A DNA stretch of 49,592 bases from Gillisella terrae (GCF_004801395.1 NZ_SSOA01000017.1:1-49592), one strand, 5' to 3'. Shown: positions 39,427-49,312, counted from the first letter of the stretch. The notes: generated by a model from the sequence alone, not told the origin. Program-made: numbers and translations.

Positions 39427-40608
39427 TCAGCAGGCCAGATCGGCCACCACCGCATCCAGCACCAGCATTCCCTTGGGCGTGCAGCGCAGGCGGGAATTTC
39501 CAAGACGCTCGATAAATCCGTGTTCCAGTAAAAACTGCTCGCGCTCTGGATCCGGATCGCGACCAGACAACTGCTGCCAGCGGGCAAGATCGACACCCTC
39601 GCGCAAACGAAGCCCCATCAGCAACAGTTCATCCGATTGCTCGTCAGGCCCCAGCAGATCCTGCTCGATCATGCCATCGCCGTGCTTTTCCACCCGTTCC
39701 AGCCAGGTTTCCGGGTGCTTTTCGGTCACGGTTGCCATTTTGTCATGGCCGCGTGTGAGGCGGCCGTGGGCTCCGGGGCCAATGCCCGCATAATCGCCGT
39801 AGCGCCAATAGGTCAGGTTATGGCGGCTTTCCGCGCCGGGTTTGGCGTGGTTCGACACTTCATAGGCAGGAAGACCTTCGCGGGCGGTGATCTCCTGGGT
39901 CGCTTCATAAAGCTGGGCTGCATGCTCCTCATCGGGCGTGATGATTTTGCCAGCCTTGTGCAGACCAAAGAAAGGCGTGCCCTCTTCGATGGTCAACTGG
40001 TAGAGCGACAGATGATCCACCGCATAAGAGATCGCCTGTTTCAGCTCCTCTTCCCAAGCGGCAATGGTTTGATTGGGGCGAGCATAGATCAGATCAAAGG
40101 ACATGCGCGGAAAAATCTCACGCGCCAGCTTGACCGCCTTCAAGGCATCTTCCACCGAATGCATCCGGCCCAGAAACTTCAAATCCGCGTCATTGAGCGC
40201 CTGCACACCCAAGGAGACGCGGTTGACGCCCGCTGCACGATAGCCGCGAAACCGCTCGGCTTCGACGCTGGTGGGATTGGCTTCCATGGTGATTTCAATG
40301 CCGCGCGGCATGGTCCAATATTTGGCAACGCCATCCAGCAATGCGCCCACGGTCGACGGGTCCATCAGAGACGGTGTGCCGCCGCCCAGAAAAATACTGG
40401 TCACGGTTTTGGGACCGCTCAAGCTGCGCATCCGCTCCATTTCTTTCAGGAAGGCAGCGGTAAAGCGCACCTGGTCCACTTTTTGGTGGCGAACATGGCT
40501 GTTAAAATCACAGTACGGGCATTTGGCAGCACAAAACGGCCAATGAATATAAATGCCAAAGCCCGGCTCACCGGTATCTGGAAGAAGAAGCGATGTTGGC
40601 TCGGCCAT
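39427..40608 (-). CDS. hemW: Radical-SAM heme chaperone HemW
   Basis: A 393-residue radical-SAM protein, formerly annotated as oxygen-independent coproporphyrinogen oxidase. HemW inserts heme into respiratory proteins. The cluster motif is C-x3-C-x2-C in FCAAKCPYCDF at about 26-36, and GGGTPS follows at about 75. The HemN C-terminal domain (LLMGLRLREGVDLARW) is present. It lacks the N-terminal extension of true HemN. ATG 40608 is 6 bases downstream of the rdgB stop. The rph-VOC-rdgB-hemW genes form one run. Confidence 0.94.
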   Translation of the reverse strand: MAEPTSLLLPDTGEPGFGIYIHWPFCAAKCPYCDFNSHVRHQKVDQVRFTAAFLKEMERMRSLSGPKTVTSIFLGGGTPSLMDPSTVGALLDGVAKYWTMPRGIEITMEANPTSVEAERFRGYRAAGVNRVSLGVQALNDADLKFLGRMHSVEDALKAVKLAREIFPRMSFDLIYARPNQTIAAWEEELKQAISYAVDHLSLYQLTIEEGTPFFGLHKAGKIITPDEEHAAQLYEATQEITAREGLPAYEVSNHAKPGAESRHNLTYWRYGDYAGIGPGAHGRLTRGHDKMATVTEKHPETWLERVEKHGDGMIEQDLLGPDEQSDELLLMGLRLREGVDLARWQQLSGRDPDPEREQFLLEHGFIERLGNSRLRCTPKGMLVLDAVVADLAC

Positions 40609-40614
40609 AAATCC

Positions 40615-41259
40615 TCAGGCGTCCAGGCAGGTTTCGACAAAAATCTTGAAGGCGCGGGCGCGATGTGACAGGGCCTCTGGATCGCCCGGCTTCCAGCCGT
40701 GCTTTTCTTCCGCACTCATTTCGCCAAAGCTGGTGGCATAGCCTTTTGGCTGGAAAATCGGATCATAGCCAAAGCCAGCTGTGCCGCGCGGTGGCCAGAT
40801 GATCGTGCCCTCAACGTGCCCACGGAAAAACTCGGTATGACCATCTGGCCAAGCCAAACACAACACGCTGACGAACTGGGCGCTGCGGGCCGCAGGCTCA
40901 GTTGCTCCTTTGTCGCGCAGCGCTTGATCCACCTTTGCCATGGCCATTTGAAAATCGCGGCTGCCGTCTTCGCGCTCGGCCCAATTGGCGGTGTAAACGC
41001 CGGGCGCGCCATCCAAAGCGTCAATCACCAGACCGGAATCATCCGACAGAGCAGGCAGGCCTGACGCCTTGGCAGAGGCCAGCGCCTTGATGGCGGCATT
41101 TTGCTCAAAGGTCGTGCCGGTTTCCTCTGGCTCCACAAAGCCCAATTCCTTGGCCGACTTGGCCGAAAAACCAAACGGCCCGATCAGATCAGCAATTTCC
41201 GCAATCTTGCCAGCGTTATGGCTGGCAACAACAATGGTTTTGGTTTCAAGCTTGCGCAT
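40615..41259 (-). CDS. rdgB: XTP/dITP pyrophosphatase RdgB
   Basis: A 214-residue Ham1/RdgB enzyme that hydrolyses non-canonical purine triphosphates (ITP, XTP, dITP) and so keeps them out of DNA and RNA. Motifs are [13 protein letters not shown] at the N-terminus, [16 protein letters not shown] near 69-84, and [13 protein letters not shown] with the substrate-binding residues. ATG 41259 follows a GAGG site inside the preceding VOC gene. It lies between the VOC protein and hemW. Confidence 0.96.
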   Translation of the reverse strand: MRKLETKTIVVASHNAGKIAEIADLIGPFGFSAKSAKELGFVEPEETGTTFEQNAAIKALASAKASGLPALSDDSGLVIDALDGAPGVYTANWAEREDGSRDFQMAMAKVDQALRDKGATEPAARSAQFVSVLCLAWPDGHTEFFRGHVEGTIIWPPRGTAGFGYDPIFQPKGYATSFGEMSAEEKHGWKPGDPEALSHRARAFKIFVETCLDA

Positions 41260-41261
41260 GT

Positions 41262-41684
41262 TCAATCCTCATCAATCTGCCACAGCCGATCTTCGGCACA
41301 TTCCAAACTATTGCCCGCCGGATCGCGGAAATAAATCGAGCGCGCGCCATTGGGCCACAGAAAATCGGCCTCAATGGCAACACCGGCCTTGCCAAGATGC
41401 GCAACCATGCCATCCATGTTTGCCCGTGCCATGCGAAAACAGGCATGGCCTTGCCCATGAGCGCCATGGGCTGGCACAGGCAGCATATCTGGCCCGGCAG
41501 GAATGCGGGAGTGATCGGCATTGAACAGCAACAGCATGCCGGGACCGCAGCGGAAAAACACATGCCGTTCCGGCTGTTTTATCACCACGTCCAACCCCAG
41601 AACGCCGCCATAAAACGCTTCCGCCGCCTCAAGATCGTCAACGTAAAGCGCTGTCTCCAAAATGCCGTCAATGCCGATCGTCAT
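41262..41684 (-). CDS. VOC-family (glyoxalase/bleomycin resistance) protein
   Basis: A 140-residue protein of the vicinal-oxygen-chelate fold, of unknown substrate. Two beta-alpha-beta-beta-beta repeats are visible: [20 protein letters not shown] and [19 protein letters not shown]. The metal-ligand type positions include His in GHACFRM and Glu in NSLECAED. It lies between rph and rdgB, with 2 bases to rdgB and 10 from rph. Its metabolic role cannot be told. Confidence 0.88.
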   Translation of the reverse strand: MTIGIDGILETALYVDDLEAAEAFYGGVLGLDVVIKQPERHVFFRCGPGMLLLFNADHSRIPAGPDMLPVPAHGAHGQGHACFRMARANMDGMVAHLGKAGVAIEADFLWPNGARSIYFRDPAGNSLECAEDRLWQIDED

Positions 41685-41694
41685 AACCGACCCC

Positions 41695-42414
41695 TTAACC
41701 TGCAATAACCTGCTTTTGCAGCGCCACCAGTTCGGAAATGCCAGTTTGGGCCAAGCCGAGAAGTGTCAGGAACTCGTCCTGAGTAAAGGGCTTGCCCTCG
41801 GCCGTTCCTTGAATTTCAACAATGCCGCCAGCCCCGGTGATGACAAAATTGGCATCGGTTTCGGCGGAGGAATCCTCAAGATAATCCAGATCGATCACCG
41901 ATTGCGCGGCAAAAATACCGCAGGAGACGGCGGCCACGTGATCTTTCAAAACACGATCAACCTTGACCATGTTGCGGCTTTCCATCCATTTCAGGCAATC
42001 ATGCAAAGCAATCCATGCGCCGGTAATCGCAGCCGTGCGGGTGCCGCCATCGGCCTGAATCACGTCACAGTCGATCGAGATCTGCCGTTCGCCCAGTGCT
42101 TCCAGATCGACAACAGCGCGCAAGGAGCGGCCAATCAGGCGCTGAATTTCCTGTGTGCGACCACTCTGCTTGCCAGAGGCTGCCTCACGCTTCATGCGCT
42201 CGCCAGTAGCGCGCGGCAACATGCCATATTCTGCGGTAACCCAGCCTTTGCCGGTGTTGCGCAGCCATGGCGGCGTGCGGTCCTCAAGGCTTGCCGTGCA
42301 CAGCACATGGGTATCGCCAAACTTGACGAGGCAGGAGCCTTCGGCGTGTTTGGAGACATTGCGCTCAAAGGATACCTTGCGCATCTGATCGGTTTTTCTG
42401 CCTGATGGCCGCAT
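41695..42414 (-). CDS. rph: Ribonuclease PH
   Basis: A 239-residue phosphorolytic 3'-5' exoribonuclease that trims tRNA 3' ends. The sequence [20 protein letters not shown] is the family start, followed by [33 protein letters not shown] and the phosphate-binding [21 protein letters not shown] 42414 has GAGGAG upstream. It is divergent from hrcA, as in other Rhizobiales. Confidence 0.97.
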   Translation of the reverse strand: MRPSGRKTDQMRKVSFERNVSKHAEGSCLVKFGDTHVLCTASLEDRTPPWLRNTGKGWVTAEYGMLPRATGERMKREAASGKQSGRTQEIQRLIGRSLRAVVDLEALGERQISIDCDVIQADGGTRTAAITGAWIALHDCLKWMESRNMVKVDRVLKDHVAAVSCGIFAAQSVIDLDYLEDSSAETDANFVITGAGGIVEIQGTAEGKPFTQDEFLTLLGLAQTGISELVALQKQVIAG

Positions 42415-42525
42415 TTTAATCTCCTCAACAGACCTGTGTTGCTGCCTTCTACGAGTCGTTCGGGTGTTTTGCAAAGGAAAAGCCGGTATGAGGCTTTGAA
42501 AGAAGCACTTCATCCGCAAAAGCCG

Positions 42526-42553
42526 TTGTGATCGGTAAATCAGCGATTATATT
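42526..42553 (+). promoter_or_regulatory. Candidate promoter of hrcA
   Basis: TTGTGA (42526-42531), a 16-base spacer and TATATT (42548-42553), placed 33 bases before the hrcA start codon. This is a sigma-70-like match, not a clear heat-shock sigma site. Confidence 0.4.
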
Positions 42554-42586
42554 AAGACGTGAAAATGATGGGTGATTTGATTGAAC

Positions 42587-43669
42587 ATGGGGAAGAGTAC
42601 GATTACGGCAAGAGATGTCTCCACAGCACTGGACGAACGATCCAGGGAGATTTTTCGACGGATCGTCGAAACCTATCTCGAATCGGGCGAGCCTTTGGGG
42701 TCGCGCAATTTGTCGCGCATTCTTCCTATGTCGCTTTCGCCAGCCTCTGTGCGCAATGTGATGAGCGATCTGGAAGAGCTGGGCCTGATCTATGCACCGC
42801 ACATCAGCGCTGGTCGTCTGCCAACCCAGACGGGTCTGCGCTTCTTTGTCGATGCCTTCATGCAGGTTGGCAGCCTGACACAGGATGAGCGCGGCTCGAT
42901 TGAGCGGCAGATGCGCTCTTCCGAAGATCAAACCGTCGAAACCCTCTATAATGAAGCCAGCCGCATGCTATCCGGCCTGTCGCGGGGCGCGGGGCTTGTG
43001 GTTGCCGCCAAGGCTGACCCGGCCCTGAAACATGTGGAGTTCATTCGCCTGGAGCCCACCAAGGCGCTGGCTGTGCTGGTGGGCGAGCATAATCAGGTCG
43101 AAAACCGTATTATCGAGCTGCCGGCTGGTGTTACCGCCTCGCAACTGACCGAGGCCGCCAATTTTCTCAACGCCCATTTGAGCGGGCAGACCCTGCATGA
43201 AGTGCGCAGCCAATTGGTGAAGCTGAAAGAGCAGGTGGCAACCGAGCTGGATGTGCTCTCACAAGATCTCGTGGCGCGCGGGCTGGCCATCTGGGCAGGA
43301 GAGGATGGCGACAAAGCCACGCGGCTGATTGTGCGCGGTCGTGCCAATCTGCTGGAGGGCGTGGCCGGGGCGGACGATATAGACCGCCTGCGTTTGCTGT
43401 TTGACGATCTGGAGCGCAAGGAAAGCCTGATCGAGATTTTAAATCTCGCGGATAGCGGCCCGGGCGTGCGGATTTTTATCGGCTCGGAAAACAAGCTGTT
43501 TTCGCTCTCTGGCTCCTCGCTGATTGTCGCTCCCTACCGCGATGGTGATGACCGCATTGTCGGGGCCGTTGGCGTTATTGGTCCTACCCGCCTCAACTAT
43601 TCACGAATCGTGCCCATGGTGGATTACACCGCTCAGGTCATGGCCAAGCTTACCCGCAACGGACATTGA
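42587..43669 (+). CDS. hrcA: Heat-inducible transcriptional repressor HrcA
   Basis: A 360-residue repressor that, in other bacteria, binds CIRCE operators of groES-groEL. The N-terminal winged helix has [27 protein letters not shown] and [21 protein letters not shown], and the C-terminal GAF-like dimerisation region includes [23 protein letters not shown] 42587 is used (TTG 42581 also possible). No CIRCE inverted repeat (TTAGCACTC-N9-GAGTGCTAA) is seen in front of hrcA or grpE here, so its targets are likely elsewhere. grpE follows on the same strand after 123 bases. Confidence 0.96.
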   Translation: MGKSTITARDVSTALDERSREIFRRIVETYLESGEPLGSRNLSRILPMSLSPASVRNVMSDLEELGLIYAPHISAGRLPTQTGLRFFVDAFMQVGSLTQDERGSIERQMRSSEDQTVETLYNEASRMLSGLSRGAGLVVAAKADPALKHVEFIRLEPTKALAVLVGEHNQVENRIIELPAGVTASQLTEAANFLNAHLSGQTLHEVRSQLVKLKEQVATELDVLSQDLVARGLAIWAGEDGDKATRLIVRGRANLLEGVAGADDIDRLRLLFDDLERKESLIEILNLADSGPGVRIFIGSENKLFSLSGSSLIVAPYRDGDDRIVGAVGVIGPTRLNYSRIVPMVDYTAQVMAKLTRNGH

Positions 43670-43792
43670 TTCTTGATGCCCGCATTTTTTAATCATGCCT
43701 TCAAACACCCCGATCACCATTGAACCCTTGATTTTTCGTCCCCGAACCCTGATATCGGGCACGGACACGAAACCATTATTCCGGAGAACGTC

Positions 43793-44389
43793 ATGACCGA
43801 CGAAACCAACAAAAACGGACCTGACGCTGCCGCAGAAGCGCAGACAGAAGCACCTATGCATGATGACGCCCCAGAGGCGGACAATGACGCGCAGGAACCC
43901 GATATGATGGCCAGCCTCCAGGCTGAAAATGCCGAGTTGCGGGACCGCTTTTTGCGTCTTGCCGCCGATATGGACAACCTGCGCCGTCGCACAGAGCGCG
44001 ATGTCAAGGATGCCAAGGCCTATGCTGTGACGGGCTTTGCCCGCGATATGCTTGCCGTTTCCGACAATCTGCGTCGCGCCATTGAAGCCGTGCCCGCAGA
44101 AGCCCGTGCATCCGCCGAGGCAGGCCTCGCAGCGCTGATCGAAGGCGTGGAAATGACCGAGCGCGCCATGCTCTCCACGCTTGAGCGCCACGGTGTCAAG
44201 AAGATCGAGCCAGAAGGCCAGAAATTCGATCCAAATTTCCATCAGGCCATGTTCGAAGTGCCAAACCCTGATGTTCCAAACAACACGGTCACGCAGGTGG
44301 TGCAGGCTGGCTACACCATTGGCGAGCGCGTGCTGCGCCCGGCCATGGTTGGCGTTGCCAAGGGCGGCCCGAAGGGCGAGATTGCCTGA
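43793..44389 (+). CDS. grpE: Nucleotide exchange factor GrpE
   Basis: A 198-residue co-chaperone that releases ADP from DnaK. The N-terminal third is acidic and disordered, the middle is a long coiled coil ([20 protein letters not shown]), and the C-terminal beta-wing has [26 protein letters not shown] precedes the start. It ends in a strong terminator at 44414-44450. Confidence 0.97.
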   Translation: MTDETNKNGPDAAAEAQTEAPMHDDAPEADNDAQEPDMMASLQAENAELRDRFLRLAADMDNLRRRTERDVKDAKAYAVTGFARDMLAVSDNLRRAIEAVPAEARASAEAGLAALIEGVEMTERAMLSTLERHGVKKIEPEGQKFDPNFHQAMFEVPNPDVPNNTVTQVVQAGYTIGERVLRPAMVGVAKGGPKGEIA

Positions 44390-44413
44390 AGTTCATCCGA
44401 AAATTGAGCATCC

Positions 44414-44450
44414 AAAAAAGCGCCGCGCATTTTTTGCGCGGCGCTTTTTT
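44414..44450 (+). terminator. Intrinsic terminator after grpE
   Basis: AGCGCCGCGC pairs with GCGCGGCGCT, with A-runs before and a T-run after and a 6-nt T-rich loop (ATTTTTT region). It starts 25 bases after the grpE stop. Confidence 0.93.
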
Positions 44451-44762
44451 ATGGCGTTGCAGAGCATTACAGCACCGTGCCAACAAGATGGAAAAGGTCG
44501 TTCGATACGTCTCTCAGACTGTTCCCTTGAACGACTTATGGTGAGAAATCATGCGCTTGCACGGGATGCAACAGACTCCCTCCCCCTTGTGGGGAGGGTT
44601 GGGGAGGGGTTCTTAAAGCGCACCAATAGACGCGTCGTGTATCGTGACCTCTTACAGCGCCTCTCACCATATATGGCGCACAAAGGACGCTGTAGCACTT
44701 TTAAGCTGCTGCATAATTTTCTCCTTAAATCCACTCCGATTTAAGGAATTATGCAGGAGCAT
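44451..44762. other. Repeat-rich intergenic region between grpE and ptsN
   Basis: No coding region is supported. It contains a G/C-rich repeat at 44576-44610 (CTCCCTCCCC then CTTGTGGGGAGGG), a type of short dispersed repeat common in rhizobial genomes, and the RIME-like element at 44654-44756. A short partial match to palindrome A (TTACAGCACCGTG) occurs at 44467. Confidence 0.75.
44654..44756 (+). repeat. RIME-like two-palindrome repeat (copy 2)
   Basis: Palindrome A begins with ACAGCGCC (44654) and ends near CGCTGT (44693); its interior is less perfect than in the other copies. Palindrome B has CTGCATAATT (44709-44718) pairing with AATTATGCAG (44747-44756) around CCTTAAATC / GATTTAAGG. The orientation is the same as the copy at 49313 and opposite to that at 5211. 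Confidence 0.85.
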
Positions 44763-45227
44763 TCAGGCCGCGTTAGAAGCCTGATCCTGATTGAGGAAAG
44801 TGTAGATGGCGGTATCGCTGTCGCTGGCGCGCAGCTTGGCAACCAGATCCTGATCGCGCAGCACACGGGCAATGCGCGACAAAGCTTTCAGATGGTCGGC
44901 ACCCGCGCCTTCCGGAGCCAGAAGCAGAAACACCAGATCAACCGGCTGCTCGTCGAGGGCTTCGAAATCAATCGGTGTATCAAGACGGGCAAAAACACCC
45001 TGAATACTGGAAATATTGGTCAGTTTTCCGTGCGGAATGGCAATGCCATTGCCAACACCGGTGGACCCCAGCTTTTCACGCTGGAGGATGACATCAAAAA
45101 TATCCTTCTCCGGGATTCCGATGAGTTTAGAGGCTTTGGCGGCCAATTCCTGAAGGAGCTGCTTTTTTGAATTGACCCTCAGGGCGGGTATGATCGCATC
45201 GTGCTGCAGCAAATCTGCCAAGGCCAT
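44763..45227 (-). CDS. ptsN: Nitrogen-PTS EIIA protein (EIIANtr)
   Basis: A 154-residue phospho-acceptor of the regulatory PTS. The phosphorylatable histidine is in GIAIPHGKL at about 68. In rhizobia this protein links the nitrogen PTS to potassium and carbon control. ATG 45227 is used because the family starts at MALADLL; AAGGA lies about 9 nt upstream. Genes hpf and rpoN precede it on the same strand, the classic rpoN-hpf-ptsN order. Confidence 0.95.
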   Translation of the reverse strand: MALADLLQHDAIIPALRVNSKKQLLQELAAKASKLIGIPEKDIFDVILQREKLGSTGVGNGIAIPHGKLTNISSIQGVFARLDTPIDFEALDEQPVDLVFLLLAPEGAGADHLKALSRIARVLRDQDLVAKLRASDSDTAIYTFLNQDQASNAA

Positions 45228-45299
45228 TTTGAAAATCCTTATCCCACCATCAGAAATCGAGAGAAAGCGGTGGTTGGCCACCGCTTTCGAAGGGGCCAA

Positions 45300-45866
45300 T
45301 CAGCCCTTTATTGTCGCAGAATCAATCCAGCCGATATTTCCGTCTTGACGACGATAGACGATGTTTAACTCTTCCTTGCCCGGACTTCTGAACAGAACCA
45401 CAGGCTCGTCCGTCATGTCCAGTGCCATAACCGCACTGGCGACAGACATGGTTTTCAGCTTCTTGGTGCTTTCCGCCACGATGGTTGGTGCATAATCCTC
45501 CGGCACCTCCTCGTCCAACTCCGGCACTGCATCCATCACCGTATAGCCAATTTCGGTGCTGTTGGGCGCGCTATGATGATCCTTCAGCTTGCGCTTGTAG
45601 CGGCGCAAGCGCTTTTCAATGCGCTCGGCGGCGCTATCGAAAGCCACCTGGGGATCAACAGCTTCGCCTGTTGCATGCAGATTGATACCCGTATCGAGAT
45701 GCACGGCGCAGTCTGCGGAAAACCGCGAGGCTGATTTGGTAACCGTGATCTGACTGGAATACCCCCCGTCAAAGTATTTGCTTACGGCATCTGAGATCTG
45801 GGTTTCAATCCGCTCGCGGAAAGAATCGCCAATTTCCATATGCTTGCCGGTGACGCGTACACTCAT
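45300..45866 (-). CDS. hpf: Ribosome hibernation-promoting factor (long HPF)
   Basis: A 188-residue long-form HPF. The N-terminal domain (VRVTGKHMEIGDSFRERIETQ) binds the 30S decoding site and the C-terminal domain (EPVVLFRSPGKEELNIVYRRQDG) dimerises ribosomes into 100S particles. It is the sigma-54 modulation protein of older annotation. GGG upstream of ATG 45866 forms the ribosome site (AAGGGAAACTCC). Confidence 0.95.
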   Translation of the reverse strand: MSVRVTGKHMEIGDSFRERIETQISDAVSKYFDGGYSSQITVTKSASRFSADCAVHLDTGINLHATGEAVDPQVAFDSAAERIEKRLRRYKRKLKDHHSAPNSTEIGYTVMDAVPELDEEVPEDYAPTIVAESTKKLKTMSVASAVMALDMTDEPVVLFRSPGKEELNIVYRRQDGNIGWIDSATIKG

Positions 45867-46383
45867 GGAGTTTCCCTTCTTATCGTGATTTACAAAATGA
45901 GTTTACGCCAACCTCGAGGCACATCCAAGCGATTCTGTCAGCAAAGACAAAACCCTCTTGAACGTCTGCGGGCAAGAGCTTATCACATCATACTAAAGTT
46001 AGATTTTTCGAGGAAACGGGGAGAGTTTGTGGCAAAACCCATTGTGCGAGGCACATATTTTTATCCCGCACGGCTCACGTAACCGTTTGATTTTATACAT
46101 AATGCCATCCCAAAATCGGTTCCGCTTTTGGGAGCTACGCAGTAACGACCCTTTACCAAAATGTCAACGTTTTGTTAATCATCTCACCTAAAAAGACCAA
46201 AATTGGTGCGACATCCGGGCAGAGACACACTGTGGACTAGATTGCCAACACAGAAACACGCAAGGCTTGTCGATTTCTGCCACAATTGCCCCAATCGAGG
46301 CTCAAAATGCGCCAAGAGATCTCTCAGCGCTTCAGCGTGTATTTTGTTTCCGAGGGCGCCTAGTTTCGGGGGGGCGTCTGGTT
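45867..46383. other. Long intergenic region between hpf and rpoN
   Basis: About 517 bases that are unusually long for the rpoN-hpf gap. It has a rhizobial-type palindrome at 46092-46145 (CCCAAAA at 46109-46115 with TTTTGGG at 46126-46132), and an 18-base tandem duplication at 46356-46391 that reaches into the end of rpoN. The region between about 45890 and 46200 probably holds the hpf promoter. No gene is supported. Confidence 0.65.
46092..46145. repeat. Short rhizobial intergenic palindrome
   Basis: CCCAAAA and TTTTGGG form the stem around TCGGTTCCGC, a sequence of the well-known rhizobial type (AAAATCGGTTCCGCTTTT). It lies upstream of hpf. Confidence 0.65.
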
Positions 46384-46391
46384 TCAGGGGG
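46356..46391. repeat. 18-nt tandem duplication at the rpoN 3' end
   Basis: GCGCCTAGTTTCGGGGGG (46356-46373) and GCGTCTGGTTTCAGGGGG (46374-46391) match at 15 of 18 bases. The rpoN stop codon (46384-46386) lies in the second unit, and the first unit is outside the gene. Confidence 0.7.
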
Positions 46392-47925
46392 CGTTTTTGG
46401 CAAGTGCGCGTTTTTCGCGCCGCCTTTGCACCGAAGAGGGAATATTCATCGCTTCGCGATATTTGGCCACGGTGCGGCGCGCCAGCTCCACACCGCCCTT
46501 TTTCAGGCTCTCGACAATATCGTCATCGGATAAAACGCTCTCGGCGCTTTCCTGGGCAATCAGCGCCCGGATGCGGTGGCGCACGGCTTCTGCGGAATGA
46601 TTGTCTCCTCCTTCAGCGGAACCAATCGACACGCTGAAGAAATATTTCAGCTCAAACAGCCCGCGCGGCGTCAGCATATATTTATTGGCGGTCACACGGC
46701 TGACGGTCGATTCATGCATTTTAATCGCATCCGCCACGGTTTTCAGATTCAGCGGCCGCAGATGATCCACACCATGGCGCAGGAAGGCATCTTGTTGGCG
46801 AATGATTTCCGAAGACACTTTCATGATGGTTTTGGCGCGCTGATCTAGACTGCGGGTCAGCCAATTGGCTGTTTGCAAACAGTCTGCCAGAAACCCCTGA
46901 TCGCCCTCGGCCTTGGTGCTATTCTGCTTGATCTGGGCAAAATAGGTATTGTTGACCAACACACGCGGCAAAGTCTCCGCATTCAACTCCACCAGCCAGC
47001 TGCCGTCCGGCCCGCTTGACACCAAAACATCCGGGATCACGGTTTCTGAAGCGCTGTTTTCAAAGCCCGCACCGGGCTTGGGATTGAGCTTGCGAATTTC
47101 TGCCAGCATATCCAGCAGATCTTCCTCATCCACACCACACAGGCGCTTGAGGGAGGCAAAATCGCGTTTGCCCAACAGGTCGAGATTTTTCACCAATGTC
47201 GCCATGGCCGGATCAAGCCGATCGCGCTGCGCGAGTTGAATGGCAAGACATTCACCAAGATCACGGGCAAAAATTCCGGCTGGCTCCAGGGTTTGCAGCA
47301 CCGTCAAAATCCGCTCGACATCGCGGAGTTGAACGCCCAACTGGCTCGACACCTCCGTCAGATCAACGCGCAGATAGCCCGCATCATCCAGTTGATCAAT
47401 CAACACCAGCGCGACATGCCGATCAGTCGGTGACGACAACACAAAAGGAAGCTGCTGACCGAGATGTTCGCGCAGCGACACCTTACCCGCCACAAAATCA
47501 TCGAGATCATAGCCTTCGCTGCTCTCTGAAAGCGTGCCCGGCATGGATTTCCACTGACCGAGCATTTCGGGCGAGTCGAGTTTTTGGCCACCACCATCGT
47601 CGCCAAAACTGGCATCGTAATTGGCATCAAGCCGATCACTCAGCGCACCATCGCCACTGCGCTCATACCAATCGCTTTCCAGCCCATCGGCAGCCGACGT
47701 GTGGGCCGGTGCTTCAACGTCAGCATCACGGGTGTTATCACTACCGCTGCCCACAGAGTCATCATTTGGCGCAATTTCCAGCAGGGGATTCTTCTCGACT
47801 TCCTGAGCAATAAACTGAAGAAGCTCGAAATGGGTCATCTGCAACAACTGAATAGACTGCATCAGCTGCGGCGTCATGACCAGAGACTGGTTTTGACGAA
47901 GGAAAAGATTGGCAGATAGGGCCAT
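46384..47925 (-). CDS. rpoN: RNA polymerase sigma-54 factor
   Basis: A 513-residue sigma-54 factor directing nitrogen-assimilation and other enhancer-dependent genes. Region I is glutamine-rich (MTPQLMQSIQLLQMTHFELLQF). An acidic stretch makes up region II (~55-110). The core-binding region follows, then the helix-turn-helix and the RpoN box ARRTVAKYREAMNIPSSVQ near the C-terminus. ATG 47925 is used. In related genomes it directly follows lptB on the same strand; here they are about 8.5 kb apart and point in opposite directions. Confidence 0.97.
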   Translation of the reverse strand: MALSANLFLRQNQSLVMTPQLMQSIQLLQMTHFELLQFIAQEVEKNPLLEIAPNDDSVGSGSDNTRDADVEAPAHTSAADGLESDWYERSGDGALSDRLDANYDASFGDDGGGQKLDSPEMLGQWKSMPGTLSESSEGYDLDDFVAGKVSLREHLGQQLPFVLSSPTDRHVALVLIDQLDDAGYLRVDLTEVSSQLGVQLRDVERILTVLQTLEPAGIFARDLGECLAIQLAQRDRLDPAMATLVKNLDLLGKRDFASLKRLCGVDEEDLLDMLAEIRKLNPKPGAGFENSASETVIPDVLVSSGPDGSWLVELNAETLPRVLVNNTYFAQIKQNSTKAEGDQGFLADCLQTANWLTRSLDQRAKTIMKVSSEIIRQQDAFLRHGVDHLRPLNLKTVADAIKMHESTVSRVTANKYMLTPRGLFELKYFFSVSIGSAEGGDNHSAEAVRHRIRALIAQESAESVLSDDDIVESLKKGGVELARRTVAKYREAMNIPSSVQRRREKRALAKNAP

Positions 47926-48131
47926 GGCGGACGAAAAACTCCCCTACAATTCCCTCTCGGACTTCTTTTGTTCCCGTTTTGGATTTTTGGAAATCTGAAC
48001 TGGCCCAAAAATTGCTTTTTTATTGGTTTTGGTCAAGCCACAGAAGCGTGTCTCATGAAAATAACATGACAGTGGGTCCGCTTTTTTATGCTCTTTTTGC
48101 CGCAGCGGATCATAAGATTGGCGGCAGTCGT

Positions 48132-49052
48132 TTATGTCACCACCCAGCGCTTGCGCAAGTGCCGCCAGATACGACCATCAATGGCCATAAGCCCAAGTCC
48201 AATCAGCACCATGCCTGCCAAATGCCTTGGCTCCACATGATCGCCCAGCACAATGGCACTGAGAACGATGGCGCTGGGCGGAATAAGAATGGTGACCAAC
48301 ATCAGATTGGTTGCGCCAGCCGTTGCCAGAATTTTGAAAAACAGCACATAACCAACCGCCGTGGACAAGAGCGCCAGCCCCAGAAGGGCCCCAATGGTTT
48401 CCAGCCCCGGAACAGGCAGGGTCCATGGCTTGTCGAGCAAGAGTGCGACCGGCAAAAGTACAATTGTGGATGCCGTCACCTGCCCTGCTGCTGGCAAAAG
48501 CGGCGGCAAGCCCATGGCTTTGAACCGGCGGCCAAAAATACCGGCAAAGGCATAGGAGACCGCGGCCAGCATCACAGCCAGCTCCCCCAGCGTATCGCCA
48601 CCAAAGCCACTGAACACCGCTGGGCCAATCATCACCACCACGCCAGCAAAGCCGACCAGAACCCCGATCAGGCGATTGACAGTCAGCTTTTCATCATTGG
48701 TGAGAAAATGCGCGATGATGACGCCAAACAGCGGAGTGGTGGCATTGAAAATGGCGGCGAGGCCGCCCGGAATGCGGGTCTGGCCCCAGACAATCAGGCA
48801 AAAAGGAATAACATTGTTCAAAAGCCCCATGCCCAGAAAGGCGAGCCACACCTTTGGGCTCTTGGGGATGGTCACGCTTGAAGCGCGAACGATGATCCAC
48901 AGCGCCAGAGCGGCCAGCCCCACCCGCGCTGTGACAATCGTAAACGGCGGCCAAACCTTGACGAGAATGCCGATAAACAGGAATGACCCGCCCCAAAGAA
49001 GGGAGAGCACCGCCAGCATCGCCCATTCCTGCATGCTCATCTGCTTTTGCAT
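48132..49052 (-). CDS. EamA/DMT-family transporter
   Basis: A 306-residue inner-membrane protein with ten membrane segments in two EamA repeats (LLWGGSFLFIGILVKVWPPFTI and LPVALLLDKPWTLPVPGLETIG... ). Families of this type export amino acids, metabolites or drugs. ATG 49052 follows TAGGA. The substrate cannot be told from the sequence. It flanks the right edge of the proposed inversion. Confidence 0.93.
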   Translation of the reverse strand: MQKQMSMQEWAMLAVLSLLWGGSFLFIGILVKVWPPFTIVTARVGLAALALWIIVRASSVTIPKSPKVWLAFLGMGLLNNVIPFCLIVWGQTRIPGGLAAIFNATTPLFGVIIAHFLTNDEKLTVNRLIGVLVGFAGVVVMIGPAVFSGFGGDTLGELAVMLAAVSYAFAGIFGRRFKAMGLPPLLPAAGQVTASTIVLLPVALLLDKPWTLPVPGLETIGALLGLALLSTAVGYVLFFKILATAGATNLMLVTILIPPSAIVLSAIVLGDHVEPRHLAGMVLIGLGLMAIDGRIWRHLRKRWVVT

Positions 49053-49312
49053 CACGGTATCCTACTGTTCTGGTTAAAAACCACAGTAGCGACTTCGTGG
49101 CCAGCATCCACCCGAAAAGCAGACAGACTTCTTTTCTACATTGGCATAAGTCGAGAGCCTGTCAGATTCAAATTGAACCACAGTACACGACGCAAACGCC
49201 TTTATGTGCCGTTTACCCCCCTCTGGCTTGCCAGCCATCTCCCCCACAAGGAGGGAGATCGGACAGGCGCTCCCGCTGGTTTTTAACAATGAACCTGTGA
49301 TTTCCGACACAT
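49053..49312. other. Geneless region after the EamA gene start
   Basis: No convincing coding region. A short GC-rich repeat at 49216-49260 (ATCTCCC pairing with GGGAGAT around CCCACAAGG) is of the dispersed rhizobial type. The rest shows nothing I can name. Confidence 0.6.

Noticed and set aside
42415..42586. CIRCE operator in front of hrcA
   Set aside because: No TTAGCACTC-N9-GAGTGCTAA-like inverted repeat is present between rph and hrcA or before grpE.
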